This document shows, piece after piece, positions 12,121 through 23,732 of a stretch of 64,000 bases of DNA; position 1 is the stretch's first letter, and every line of letters starts with the position of its first letter. The notes below the pieces were generated by a model. The model was not told where the DNA came from. It saw only the letters and a list, made by a program, of their open reading frames with translations, and searched no databases. Source of the DNA: Rotaria sp. Silwood1. Its lineage: Eukaryota > Rotifera > Eurotatoria > Philodinida > Philodinidae. The position numbers and the translations under genes were made by a program. The DNA lies in NCBI GenBank assembly GCA_905250075.1, contig CAJNOP010000001.1:5413126-5477125 (forward strand), read 5' to 3'.

Positions 12121-12630
12121 TGTAACAATGAAGCTTTCATGACATGGAATGAATCTCCAAATGAACAATATGATTTGCTCCAGCTCATGACTGGAAGTCG
12201 GCATTCACCTATTTGCCTAAGGTTTTCAATAAGTAACAAAGTCAAGTATCTTGAAGTTAAATTGTGTTATACATATAGAATAATTGCCAACAAAGTTAAT
12301 CATTAATCATTGGATTATCTCTTTGAGTCTATACCTAAACCAAGCGATTCAATAGGTAACAAAATATCACTCATTCAAACTGTTCTCAATCGTACAATAC
12401 GATGTTGTTCTATCAGATATAACTATATAAACGAACTAGATTATCTGGAATCTGTGCTCAATGAGTATAAAATTACCCTGAACTCAGTTATGAGAATGAT
12501 AGATGACATTATCTGTCGAAATATATTCTATAATATTAGCAAATATATCAGAAAATATAAATATAATTCTTCTCGTCGTCGCATTGATCACAATGAGCAA
12601 CAACAAGAAAGAGAACAAACAGATACATGA
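12121..12630 (+). pseudogene. Decayed Penelope-like reverse transcriptase fragment
   Basis: One reading frame covers the whole interval apart from a single in-frame TAA at 12304. It starts with a version of the RT catalytic block. FMTWNES is preserved, but the residues before it, where YxDD is expected, are disrupted. It continues through a degraded palm/thumb region to NRTIRCCS and an NELDYLESVL-type stretch, the usual C-terminal RT signature of Penelope-like elements. The last 20 residues are Arg/Gln-rich and polar. No GIY-YIG endonuclease or N-terminal RT part is recognisable. The assignment rests on motif memory. Confidence 0.65.
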
Positions 12631-15600
12631 TATTTAAATTATCCATTGAAAGAGATCAACAATTGATCGAATTCAAGAAAGATCTAGAAAGTTTCCTTCA
12701 ATATTGATTCAATAGGCAACAGCTCCATTCAACGTTTTCAAGAAATAATATGTTTGTTTGTGATAGAGGTTCTGTTAGATATAAAAGGATATATGGAATT
12801 TATGTACATCTGATTTTATATGTAAAGGTGAAATACAGTGGACGACCATAATAGCCAATCAAACACGATACCTAACTCCAGTTTATAATACGATTGAACG
12901 AGACTTTAGAAGATTGAAGTAATGGAAGTTTGTTGATTTTGTTATTAATACTAAGTTTATACCTCTCAGAGGAGACCGGTATAGGTGTGAATAATGAGAA
13001 TACTCAAAATCACACTTAGAGCCACGCCCATACCAACACACGCTATCCCCATCAATGCTCTATATCCACATCCTTATTCGATGTAATTATACAATTATTG
13101 TTTCAAAGTATCAGATCAACATCGAAATACTTATTGAATAGATAATACATTGTCATACTACAAGTTTAATGTTGTATATAAGAGATTGATACTACTATTG
13201 ATATTGAACTTGGCTATGAATTATTATCAATAATAAATGGTTTACAAATATTTCCACGAATCTCAAATCAATGGATTCATATATTTTCAAACTGTGTTAA
13301 GATTTGTCTACGCGTAACTCAGTAGAGTCATTCAACTTGAATTCAACTTTAACGGTACAGTATAGTGAAATAGTTCGACTCAAATAAAATATTGTTTGGT
13401 AAAACTTTTAAAATCGAACTGACAGACGTACAAGATACAATTCATTTAAATTCTCACATATCTTTCTCAAACATCTGTATTTCAGTATCATCAAATCTAC
13501 GGTAAAATTGAACTATTCTTTACTTAAGAATAATTTTTGTTCTTCCATTAATCTCCCATTTTCTGTTATTCACTTTGATCTTTTATTTTTCTTATTTTGT
13601 TTTTTTCTGCTTGTTTAATCTTGTTTTTCTTATTTACGCTAAAACTATGTGATGCAGAGTCCTGATGAACATGGATATTTTAATAAATAACACAAAACGC
13701 GTCGGCGGAGAGAACTCTATATTTCTGTAATTCTTCTAAATAGAACACAATTAAATTCGACTTCATCGGTTATTGAAAAGCAAGGATTGACAATAACAAG
13801 TGGACTTGTCTATTTTATCTAGAGGAAAATCTACAACAAAGTCAAATGTGGCTTATTTCCTTGTAAATATGCTTTCTTCGTATACTAAAACCGAACAGTT
13901 TGATTGTATGAAATTAAAAACAAATGCTTAATATGCATTGACAATGTCATTCTATTTTGATAAACATTCGCACATTTCTTAACATGACTTCGTCTCATTC
14001 TTCTATCCTGATAATGATTTTCTTTATAGATATTCCCCAATGTATTAGAGAGAATCCATACGAAATAAGTGCAAGTCAAGTATCGTGGGACAAACCACTA
14101 TGAGACTTTAGTCTTAGTGTATTCAAATTATCGATTCGATAACATATTGATACTTAATCAGAATCACTTTTAAGAAAACATACACTGTCATAAGAGCATC
14201 GATTAAATTATTAAGAAACAAAATTAACAAGACAATGTATTTATAAACTCAAACTTTTCATGATTTCCTATGTAAATTTTCTCTATGATGATTCCTTTCC
14301 GATCTTTAACTAGAAGCCTTATTTCAATTGATTTTAAAACAGAAAAAATTTATTCTTATAAAAAATATCACGAAAACGAAACAAAACGTTCTCGCTTGTT
14401 TTATTTTGAAAAGCTGAAGAAATTGTTCATAGATAAATAGGTTAAAACCAAACGTATGTATATGAGTCGAAAAAATAATCAAGTTTGAAATGTTCATGAT
14501 GTTAGTGTATGCAGGATGTGTTTGGAACAATATCCAATATTTGACATATTCAAAGTAATTGTTGTTTCACTAACACTTGATTTAATCTACAAATGATTTT
14601 TGCTGATTATTCTAACTAATGAGAAAGTTAGACTTTCATAAAAATAAGTGACAAACCAGCAATGTCACTCTACGATTGAGAATCAATGCATTGGATCTAC
14701 ATCTAATTGTGAGTTAGCCATTATTGACTATGAAAAGATATGCACAAATATGCTGTAAATTTCTGACAAATTAAGTGATATAAACTTGATTCATAAAGAC
14801 TTAAATAAAGATTTACTAGTAACTGAAAAAAAAGTTTCAAGAAAATCTGAATTACAATATTGGATATTCATGTGATTTCATATTTCTGTTTGTTTATTTT
14901 TTCATATTTAAGCGTAATTAATCTATTTAATTGAATATATAATGAAAACCTTCATATTTTCAGCGTTTGTATGAAAATTTTTGATGATCTCATAAAAAAA
15001 GAACAGCAATTAGTACGTTTTATGGACAGAATAACGTTATTTCCTCGCTTTTAGAAATAGCGCATCTTGAAATTCATCTATGCATTAAAAAGGCCTGTTT
15101 TTTCTGTATTTAGTGTTTCCTATCATTGAGTAAAAAGGTTTTTCTTTGATTATTAATAATCTATAATTCAAAGAAATGCGACATGTTGAGAAATAAAAAG
15201 TAAGAAAGACATGAAGAGGATTGTTTGATGTTCTGTAGACACACAACCTTGGAGGTATGACATGTCCAACAGAACCATGTTTAAAAATGTGTTAATAATT
15301 GATGAATTTTCACGTCGAATAAACATCTGTTATCTTTCAATGGAACTCTGATTTGATGAATAGATGATATAACGTCAATATTTGCAATAGAAATCCTTTT
15401 TATCGAATAAAATTTTGGTATCTAAGAAAAAGAATATTTTCATTATTCTTTATGAAAGATTGAGAAAACTATTTAATTTGATAGTAAACAATACTTTGTT
15501 TAAGCAAATCAATTTTTACTGGAATAATTGAATATGTTTAATACAGCATGATGTGAACATTTGTCTTTTCTTCACAAGAATCCATTCAATGACATATTCC

Positions 15601-16496
15601 AATTTCTCTCGTAATGTGAACTTGTTGATGCATAATACCAATTTAGCTACTCAATTGACATTGAAATTTGAGTAGAAATAGCACAATATAATCGAAAATC
15701 AGCCATTACTTTTTAAATATTGATATTCATTGTCAATTTGTTCAGTCCATATGAGTTTATGAAGAAAAAAGAAAATACTCGACTTTTGATCGATAGAAAT
15801 GATAGAGTTAATATTTAATAGCAAGAAATTTTTCCTGTGTTTCGGTACAAAACAAAAATTTGCATTGTTCGATGATTTTTTTTACTTTAGCTATGTAATA
15901 TTTGTCATTAAAACATTAGCCGGAGTAGTGAACAATGAGTAGATTATAACGGCAAAAAAAAAGAAAAAAAGAGATATGTTGAAACATTTCTCTTTCCGCT
16001 TTCTCTTTTTCTAAGAATATATTTTTCTCCTTTTTTTTTTATCTACTTATTATTTCTCATTTTTTCAATCAATTTTATAATAAATAAAATACTATTTCAT
16101 AACAACAAACGGAAGTAGGTTTAACTATAGTTTTTCTTTTCTTTGTTCATGTCAAATTATAATCGATAAGAATACTTTGTCTACTTAGAATTACAATCGT
16201 TTATTGAGAGAATGTTGAGTATATCTAACGTAAACGGGTATATATGTGAGTGCGTGTCGATAATAAAGGTCTTCTCTTCCTTCTCTCTTAAACACATGTA
16301 TACCTCTATTTTGTGTTGTTCTGTATTTCAATAACATACACATACAACACATAGATTCTTTTCTTATCCAGAACAAGTTTATAACGGAATTTTTATCTTC
16401 TATTCTCTTTTTTTTTTTACCTTTTTTTGGTCAATATTTCACTTGTCAACGGCATAAGCGTTTTAAAACAAAACCACTACAATCCATCATAAATAA
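12631..16496. other. Gene-poor stretch upstream of the dynein light chain
   Basis: This is AT-rich unique-looking sequence with poly-A/T runs. A C-rich patch at about 13018-13075 is the complement type of the G/T-rich tracts seen near 9.3 and 12.0 kb. I found no reading frame with recognisable motifs or coding texture. Confidence 0.45.
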
Positions 16497-16913
16497 ATGG
16501 ATAATTCAACTGGTATAATTTAAAAAAAATAAATTCAATTATGAAATTTTATCTATTTCTATCAAATAGGTTTATTACCAACCGAAGAAGCAATATTAAA
16601 AAGATTATCAACTTATCCTAGTGTTGAAGGTATTATATTAACAAATGAAGAAGGACAACTTGATTATACATCACTTGATAATAATGTAACATTTATGATT
16701 ACTCCGAAATTACTTGCTTTTGCTGAAATGGCTCGATCAGCAATACGTGATTTATGTCCAACGGATAATTTAATATCACTCCGTCTTCGAACACGACAAA
16801 AAGAAGTTATGGTTGTTGCACCTAAAGATGGTATAAAAGTAATTGCTATACAAAAAATTAATTTACCACCACAATCAATACAACCTGAAAAGGAATATAA
16901 TGACAATTTTTGA
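16497..16913 (+). CDS. Roadblock/LC7-type dynein light chain, 2 exons
   Basis: Exon 1 (16497-16512) encodes only MDNST plus one base, and exon 2 is 16570-16913. The 57-nt intron has a GT/AG boundary in phase 1, completing a Gly codon and giving 119 residues. The protein matches the roadblock/LC7 family (DYNLRB): TEEAILKRL, then GVEGIILTNEEGQ-type sequence, ARSAIRDLCPTDNLISLRLR, EVMVVAP and IKVIAIQ. It would be a subunit of cytoplasmic or axonemal dynein. It is a little longer than the usual 96 residues because of a short C-terminal polar extension. The tiny first exon is supported only by splice consensus and frame. Confidence 0.85.
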
Positions 16914-17119
16914 TTTCATTTGTATTGTATTCATATGTTTTATTATTAAAAATAAAAAATTCGATCTCAAAAAAAACTTAACAATTATTGTCTTGAAATA
17001 ATTTAATCGTCGATCAAACTATCAAATTTTATAATTGAAAAACAGATAAAAAAAAAATAAAAAAATTGAAAAAAAAACTTATCAGCATTATTAGAGTATA
17101 TAAATTCGATTATTGTTCA

Positions 17120-18640
17120 GCAATAAATCATTTCGTAATCATTTCATCAAGATTATAAAGTGATTGAATTATAGTTTGAAAATACTCTCGAGCTTTCGTT
17201 CGACGAGTTTCTAATCTAAATGTATCAAGCCTATTTTTCTTCTGAAAATAAATCACGAATATGATGTATATTTTTAATACATTCATAATATTTAAATTAA
17301 TATTCTTTAGCTAATCGTTGTAGATCATTCAATATAAGTTATTTCAGGTTTCTATCTGTATATCTATTGTCAACAAGTGTTATTGTTGTTTTAAAATTCT
17401 ATCGTATATACTCTTTATCACGAATAACACTAGTTACAATAGATGAGTTAGTCGAAATAACGTCAATAAATGTTCGAGCTATCGATTGTGAACGAGAATA
17501 TATATATGTTCAAGACGTTCAGATGCTATATATTTACCTTGATTTCAATTAAAATATAGATTTTGTACTGATCGATAATACGCAGCACACAAGTACTCGT
17601 GCATTCGCCAACATCATCTGTATGAAATGAAGCATGTTTACCAATTGTTTAATATACTTTCTTTCCGTCACCATAGTAATCCAAATAAAACAAGTAAGTA
17701 CTAATTCATAAGTCAATTTCAATGTTTCATTAATTTTCCGAAATAGTTGGTTCTCGAACACAAACGTTCCAATGATTATTATTACTTCGATTATTAGTAT
17801 TAGGTACATCAATAAGTTTTATTTGCACATACATGAAAGATGAGTCAACCGTTCCGAATGATAAATCCATTATATATGGGCTTGTTACAGTCCCAGTTGA
17901 TACTGTTTGACCATATACTTCAATAATCATTATATCGAGTGCAATACGAAAAATATGTAAAATTTCAGGTGTTATTGGTACTAAACCAATTACCATAACT
18001 TTCACTTGACTGCCAAATAATTTTTTGTCTTTACTTTGATTAACTTCCGTTCTTATTTTATCATGAATTTTATTCCAAATTCTTTGTACTATAGAAATAA
18101 TTGTTGGTTTTATAATTGAACAATATTTAAAATTTCTTTTTCTGATATTCGACAACAAGCACTTAGAGAACCATGCAGAAAAAAATAGAAATAATAATGG
18201 TTTATATAAATTTGCCATCGATCAAACTGAACTATATCGATTAGTAGAAGTAGCATTTCTATTTGAATGTTGTCATCAATTAGTCATACTTTTTACTGTT
18301 GACATAATATTTGTATGTAAAAACATTACAAGTTTTACTTCGCCTATTGATTTGAATCGTTAATAAAAGTTTTTTTTAAGATTTATTTTCTTATCTGTTC
18401 TGCCACAAATTAAAATAATTGTACCTATATTGTCCAATTCGATTTTTAGTAATGAGCGAAGATGTGATTGTTACATGGTTTTTAAATAATTGAATACCAT
18501 CTAAATTATTAATAATAAATAATTTAATTTTTGTGTCTTTTAATCGTGATAAAACCGTTACTGAAGCAATATTTTGTATAAAGATCAAGAACAATAAAAC
18601 AATATGCATAACAAACATGTTCAACAAATGGATAATCGGA
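17120..18640 (-). pseudogene. Decayed long-chain acyl-CoA synthetase (ACSL type)
   Basis: Read on the minus strand, several pieces in shifted frames follow ACSL order. About 18220-17780 gives KPTIISIVQRIWNKIHDKI, then VKVMVIGLVPITPEIL, VYGQT, FGTVDSSFMYVQIKLIDV and VCVREPTISE. Frame-shifted remnants follow between 17550 and 17760. Near 17150-17250, RLETRRTKAREYFQTIIQSLY matches the ACSL C-terminus. The AMP-binding motif YGQTE has lost its Glu (YGQTV), the linker after the KPT block is shortened, and there are multiple stops and frameshifts. A less certain N-terminal piece lies at 18391-18627. No functional enzyme can be made from this copy. Confidence 0.75.
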
Positions 18641-19542
18641 TGGATTTATGGGTATAATAGTTACTTTTGATTGTGTTGGAGTTATTTAGCTTGTGCGCAT
18701 CAGTGCGAAACAATATAAAATATTTATTATAATGCTGTTGAATAAGATATATGATGAACTAATACAGCTTTATATTTGAGAGATCAACACTAGTCATATA
18801 TGGTTCATTATTTGAAATAGAATTCCATGATAAAAGACATCATCTACTGTTTTTCTTTTTTAATATTAGGACACATGGTTTTATAATGTGTAACGACGAA
18901 TATATTCAACAGGTTTAATTTCAACTGATTGGTTTGTAAAATCGACTCCATCATCATATTTTTGTTGAATACGTAATTCATATGCGTTTGTTTTGGCATT
19001 GCAGCTAATGCAACATAAGCACCAGTTATTTTCGAAAAATATGAAGGTATCTTTCTTTTTCTAATATCTGTCTGAAACACGGTGAACTATAAAAAATGAA
19101 GTATTCTATCTGAATACTTCTCGTCTTTTTCATCGATTCTGTGTAATAAAAGAAAATTAACGAATATTCTAGTTTATTGAAATTAATTGTCATGTTAATA
19201 TTTTACATATGCTATGTTTGGTCTAGATAAATACATAAAAGAAATACTTTCATGACAAAATTTTGTCATTTGTTTTTTAAGTATAATAATAACAATAGAA
19301 CAATATAATTACAGCAACCATTTCCAGCATGAAAAATAAGAGTGAAACCTCTTATATTTCAGACAATCGACGATATGATCAGTATGTTCAATTGTAAAAG
19401 TCACATATAAGAATAAACATCTCAAATATCAGTACTGAACCTTTATTATTAATTACTAAGTGTTTACTGAGAAAGAAAACAATTGGACGAAGAAAAAAAA
19501 AACTGAGATAATTAATTTTATTTACAATAAAGAAAATTCATT
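18641..19542. other. Intergenic sequence with no supported gene
   Basis: An open minus-strand segment at 18844-19080 (SYFSKITGAYVALAAMP) could be a further fragment of the acyl-CoA synthetase copy or unrelated. I could not align it convincingly. The rest is AT-rich and probably includes the acylphosphatase 3'UTR. Confidence 0.35.
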
Positions 19543-19872
19543 CTACTTATTAACAGCAAATGATTTTCCATTTAATTGTGTAATTGGTTTTTCATTTGAA
19601 AAATCAGCTTTAGTAATTTTGGATTTTGGACTTCCTGTTGTTCGAAGCCAGTTTTTCATTGCATTAATATCATCTTTCCGACCTTCCATGTGACCTTTTA
19701 CGGTACCACTTGACGTATTTTTCACCCATCCAACTAGATTTAGTTTTGTTGCTTGTTTTTGAGTATATTTACGAAAGAAAACACCTTGAACAGTACCAAA
19801 GATTTCAAAGTCACATGAAATGAGTGATCCGCTTGTTTCTTTCGAGCCAGTAATATCACTACTTGTTGCCAT
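19543..19872 (-). CDS. Acylphosphatase
   Basis: This encodes 109 residues from the ATG at 19872. It is a small cytosolic enzyme that hydrolyses acyl phosphates. The family signature is complete: GTVQGVFFRKY (26-36) with the phosphate-binding Arg34, and GWVKNTSSGTVKG (48-60) with catalytic Asn52. The length fits the family (about 100 residues) plus a short polar N-terminal extension. I chose 19872 as the start because upstream in-frame sequence has no ATG. Two acceptor-like sequences (catttcag and tttaccag) lie 5-25 nt upstream, suggesting a 5'UTR intron or trans-splicing. Confidence 0.93.
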   Translation of the reverse strand: MATSSDITGSKETSGSLISCDFEIFGTVQGVFFRKYTQKQATKLNLVGWVKNTSSGTVKGHMEGRKDDINAMKNWLRTTGSPKSKITKADFSNEKPITQLNGKSFAVNK

Positions 19873-20169
19873 GGAATCTGGTAAACACAATACTGAAATG
19901 ACAATATATAGTTAGGATTTATCAATACGATCATGAATAAAGTTAAAAAATACAACAAAAAAATTATCAAATAATATGAAAGTATAAATGATTTGAAAAT
20001 AATTTACGATTTTCTCTAGTTGTACTAATCGTACATGATTTATAATTTTGAAGAATTTATATGCTCCAAACTATATGTTTCTCATTTTTTAAAATACTCT
20101 CGTTTTCTCTACTTTCATAATCTTTTGAAACTAAAAATAGACTCGTTCATAAGTGTAATTTTACTTATG

Positions 20170-20610
20170 TTTTTGGTAAAACTTCTCTAAGTTCTAAATG
20201 GCATCAATCGATGCAGCTAGTTAAGATGTTGAGAAAACTGACGTTGACACCTTTAAAAATCCTGTCTGAGACTCGCACAAAGCCATCTACATTTCATTAT
20301 TAGAAAGAATAATATCACAGCTAGAAAAATTCCTGCTAACTTTTAAATGTCAACAGTCGATACAGTTCGTTGAGTTGTTGAGAGAAATGATGTTAACATT
20401 TGAATACAAACACTTCAAAAACCGCAGAAATTCATAAATGTATTCGTATTACTAATATTTCAGATCATCACTAGAAAATTTCTGTTAACTGCCAGCAATC
20501 AATGCAACTCATTCAGATGTGTGGGGAAAATGATGTTTGAACCTTTAAAGAACCCGTATGAAACTCGCAGGAACTTGTATATGTTATGATATTGGTGATA
20601 CAAACTTCAG
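20170..20610. repeat. Degenerate tandem repeat, about three units of about 147 bp
   Basis: Units begin near 20170, 20318 and 20464. Each contains a version of AAATGNCANCNATCGATGCAG, then GTTGAGAAAATGATGTT, CACCTTTAAAAA and ATTTCAG-like blocks in the same order. Divergence is considerable. No reading frame is conserved between units, so the repeat appears to be non-coding. Confidence 0.6.
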
Positions 20611-20769
20611 TACAGAAAATTCAATTCAAGTGATGAATTGCATTGAATTGAGTCTAATTTTTCTCTGTAATTTTTTCTTAATAAGAAAAAACCAACATAT
20701 GAAGCAAGAATATTAACACTCAGTTATTAAAGTTTTAATTATTGCACGCATTCGATTGCTTTCAGATTC

Positions 20770-21029
20770 ACTCTAAAAAGTTCAGAGGCTTCAGCAAGAC
20801 GTTTCAAGTGTCTATTCGTCATTTATTTTGCTTGAACGTTCAAAATTGATCATCGGTTGATACTTGGTACGTCTAACTGAAATATCTGATGCGTCTTTTT
20901 TTAGACGTAAATATGTTTCAACTAGACGGGCCAAGCGTCAACGGTTGACCAATTTTAGATGTTCAAGCAAAATAAATGAAGAATAAACACTTGAAACGTT
21001 TTGTAAGACACATGGTATTTTTTTAGAGC
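20770..21029. repeat. Foldback element, arms about 100 bp
   Basis: The left arm (20770-20875) and right arm (20925-21029) are close reverse complements. Paired blocks include CTCTAAAAA/TTTTTAGAG at the outer ends, ACGTTTCAAGTGT/ACACTTGAAACGT, CATTTATTTTGCTTGAAC/GTTCAAGCAAAATAAATG and AAAATTGATCA/TGACCAATTTT. The loop carries a small CGTCT-AGACG hairpin. There is no coding capacity, so this is probably a MITE or foldback transposon. Confidence 0.8.
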
Positions 21030-21405
21030 GTAATTGTTACTAAGACAACCATTTTCAAAACTTTTTTTTTTGTGTTCTTCTTCAGTGATGATTTACCAAT
21101 TTCACGATATCTATTGGTAAACACATGGTCCAATTGAATCGCTACTTTCTTCCGGCTAAATGATTCGGCTCGGCTAGCTTCACAGTGGTCTAAAAAGTGA
21201 GTTAGATCCCAAACACACTGAAAAGTGAATTACACTAATCTCATTTTCAGTAAATACACGTTTACATTAAGCAATTAAATCACCAATGAAAGTGCGAGAT
21301 ATGCCTTTCTCATGTAAGCTAAGTGCATAATCAACAATGTTGATGCATTGAGAGATGTCGTTCTCTTGTGTACGATTTTCACTGAAGAAGTATACAACTT
21401 AACAA

Positions 21406-21593
21406 GATATTCGTTTAGCAGGTGTTCCACCGTGAATTTACAGTAACATTCAAGCTAGTGTTTCCCACTACGAAAAAGTGTTCAACTTTCAGATATTATA
21501 TGATATTTGAAGGTGGAACACTTTTTCATAGTGGGGAACACAAGCTTGAATGTTACTATGAATTCGTGGCGGAACACCTACTAAACGAATACC
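21406..21593. repeat. Near-perfect foldback hairpin element
   Basis: Arms of about 90 bp with almost no loop run from ATTCGTTTAGCAGGTGTTCC on the left to GGAACACCTACTAAACGAAT on the right. Interior blocks such as GTAACATTCAAGC/GCTTGAATGTTAC and AAAAAGTGTTC/GAACACTTTTT pair exactly. A transcript would form a stem of about 90 bp. It lies 0.4 kb downstream of the other foldback but does not share its arm sequence. Confidence 0.85.
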
Positions 21594-21975
21594 ATCTGCT
21601 TCTACACTTTTTACAGTATTTTTTTTTTGAGTTTAATCAAATAAAAGTAATGGCGTTCTTCTAGTCAATGATACGTTTTGACAATTCATGAATAGATTTT
21701 GAATATCTAATTGGTATGTCGTACTTGATTCTAAACATGATATTGTGGGTTATCAAGAGCACTCCACATAGTAAATATCGCGACAAAAGAAGAATGATTT
21801 GACGAATTTACCAATAGCGAATAATGCAAAAATGTTATACAAAAAGGCAAATATCATCACCTATTCATCATAGTCTAATTGCGATATGAATATTTGTTCT
21901 TTATTGTTCTCATAGACGCTAGCGAGAAAATAGAAATAAATATACATTAAAACGAATAGATAGTAAGAATTAAAC

Positions 21976-23732
21976 ATGAACACTGCAAATAACCATGATC
22001 TTAATATACTTGATTTGTCCAATGAAATTTTACTTGTCATTTGGAAGAAACTCAATATGATCGATGTTCTTTATTTTACTTGTGGATATTAAAGAAAGAT
22101 TTGAACGATTAATACTCGATGATCTCTATATTCATCATCTTAATATGACCACCATGACCATCATGTCAGTATTTGATCATATCTTCTCAATTGACAATCA
22201 AGTTCTTGATAGAAGTTGTGAAAAAATTCTACCTCGAATTCATCATCAAGTCAATCAACTCACTGTTGAACCACATTCAATGGATCGTCTTCTTGCTATT
22301 AATTATTCTCAACTTTATTCATTATCACTTGATGTTTTTCAAGATAAAATGGTTCTGCAATATTTAAAAAGTACATCATTTCGTTTTATTCGTTACTAAT
22401 TAACAAAATAATGGAATTATTAAAATATAGGTTAACAATCATTTCGTTTCTTAAATTTAAGATGATTGAATTCTTTATGATCTTCTTCTAAACAAATTAT
22501 ACATCTCAATATTGACATTGAAATTAAGGTAATAGCACCACCATTATTTGAAACTTTATCAAAGATATTTGTCTTGATTTTATCGTTATGTAAACGATTG
22601 ATCGACTTAAACTTTTGTACATCATGTCGTTATCGACTATTGGCGATTTAAATTTTCAAAAAACCAGTAATAAAATGCGTGTCTTCAACTTTAACTACAT
22701 TGAACATTAATGTCCACAGCATTGCTGTTTTTCTTTATCTTCTCGATGGACAACTCAATTGTTTATCAACATTGATTATTTATGTGATTAAAATTTCACG
22801 GATAATACCAAATATAAGAAATACGGTCAGTTTGGTTTTAATGATTTGTTTTTTCGAGAAAAAATACGATATTGAATAGATGTACATTCCTAATTTTTGT
22901 TTTTTTTTATAGAAAAGCTTTGTAAAATGAAATGTCTTTCATTGTGTTCGATTCAATACACATTGGGTTATGACAATATTATTATTCCATTACTTCATCG
23001 AATGATAAATCTGGAAGAATTGAAATTATTTCTATCAGCAATAAGAGTGGATTCGACTTATATTGATAGTGTTCAATTACACGATGAAAGCCTTATGTAT
23101 ATGCCACGATTAAACAAATTCAATTTCAGTATAAATACAAGTATAGTCAACAAGAATATTAAAATTGATCTTGCAACGAATGGAAAATTTCAACGTAGCT
23201 TTATTGGAAGAGAATTTGGGCAAGTTGGTTCATTTGTCCAAACTATTACAATGGAGAACGAAGGTCGATGCCATATTTATTCACTTCCATATCAATTCGA
23301 AGACTTTAGCCATCTGAACAATTCTTTCCAAGGCGGTATATTTGATAAAGTTCAAAGTTCGATGATGAATGATGCAACATATCCTTTTGAATGTAATTTC
23401 TTCCAAGAATATCTCAAGATTTTCCTTTGCTCAAAGAATTACACATAGTTAATTCTCAACCACAAAAAGATAAACAATACTCGTATGCATTGATTATATC
23501 TCCTCATCTGATGCTTCTCAAACTGAGTATAGCACATATGGATTATGCTAAACAACTTCTTTTCGATAAAAATACTGATTTACCTCGTTTGTTCAATTTT
23601 AATATTGAATACAAATCACTCGTAATAGTTACAAACAATTTTATCAATGGTGCAGCACGTCTCACTTGTGGTAAATTGAAATGTCGTGAAGTATCTGAGA
23701 CAATTGTTCGTTCAGAAAATTTTAATCAATAA
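21976..23732 (+). pseudogene. Broken F-box-like protein gene
   Basis: It starts at ATG 21976 with an F-box-like opening (LNILDLSNEILLVIWKKLNMIDVLY). A frameshift near 22075 moves the reading to a frame giving VDIKERFERLILDDLYIHHLNM and ILPRIHHQVNQLTVEPHS. Further breaks occur near 22395 and between 22570 and 22680. A probable intron (about 22824-22911) precedes a long intact stretch (EKLCKMKCLSL..., MINLEELKLFLS, RSFIGREFGQVGS, SLPYQFEDF). A last frameshift near 23430 separates the terminal piece (KELHIVNSQPQKDKQ ... RLTCGKLKC). I associate this architecture with a large family of F-box/LRR-like genes in bdelloid rotifers. It is degraded but recognisable over its full length, so inactivation looks fairly recent. 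Confidence 0.75.

Noticed and set aside
18844..19080. Minus-strand open segment near the acyl-CoA synthetase relic
   Set aside because: It could not be placed in the enzyme's sequence order, so it was not included in the pseudogene.
21422..21664. 80-codon open frame on the plus strand
   Set aside because: It runs along the foldback hairpin; both arms are read as protein with no family resemblance.
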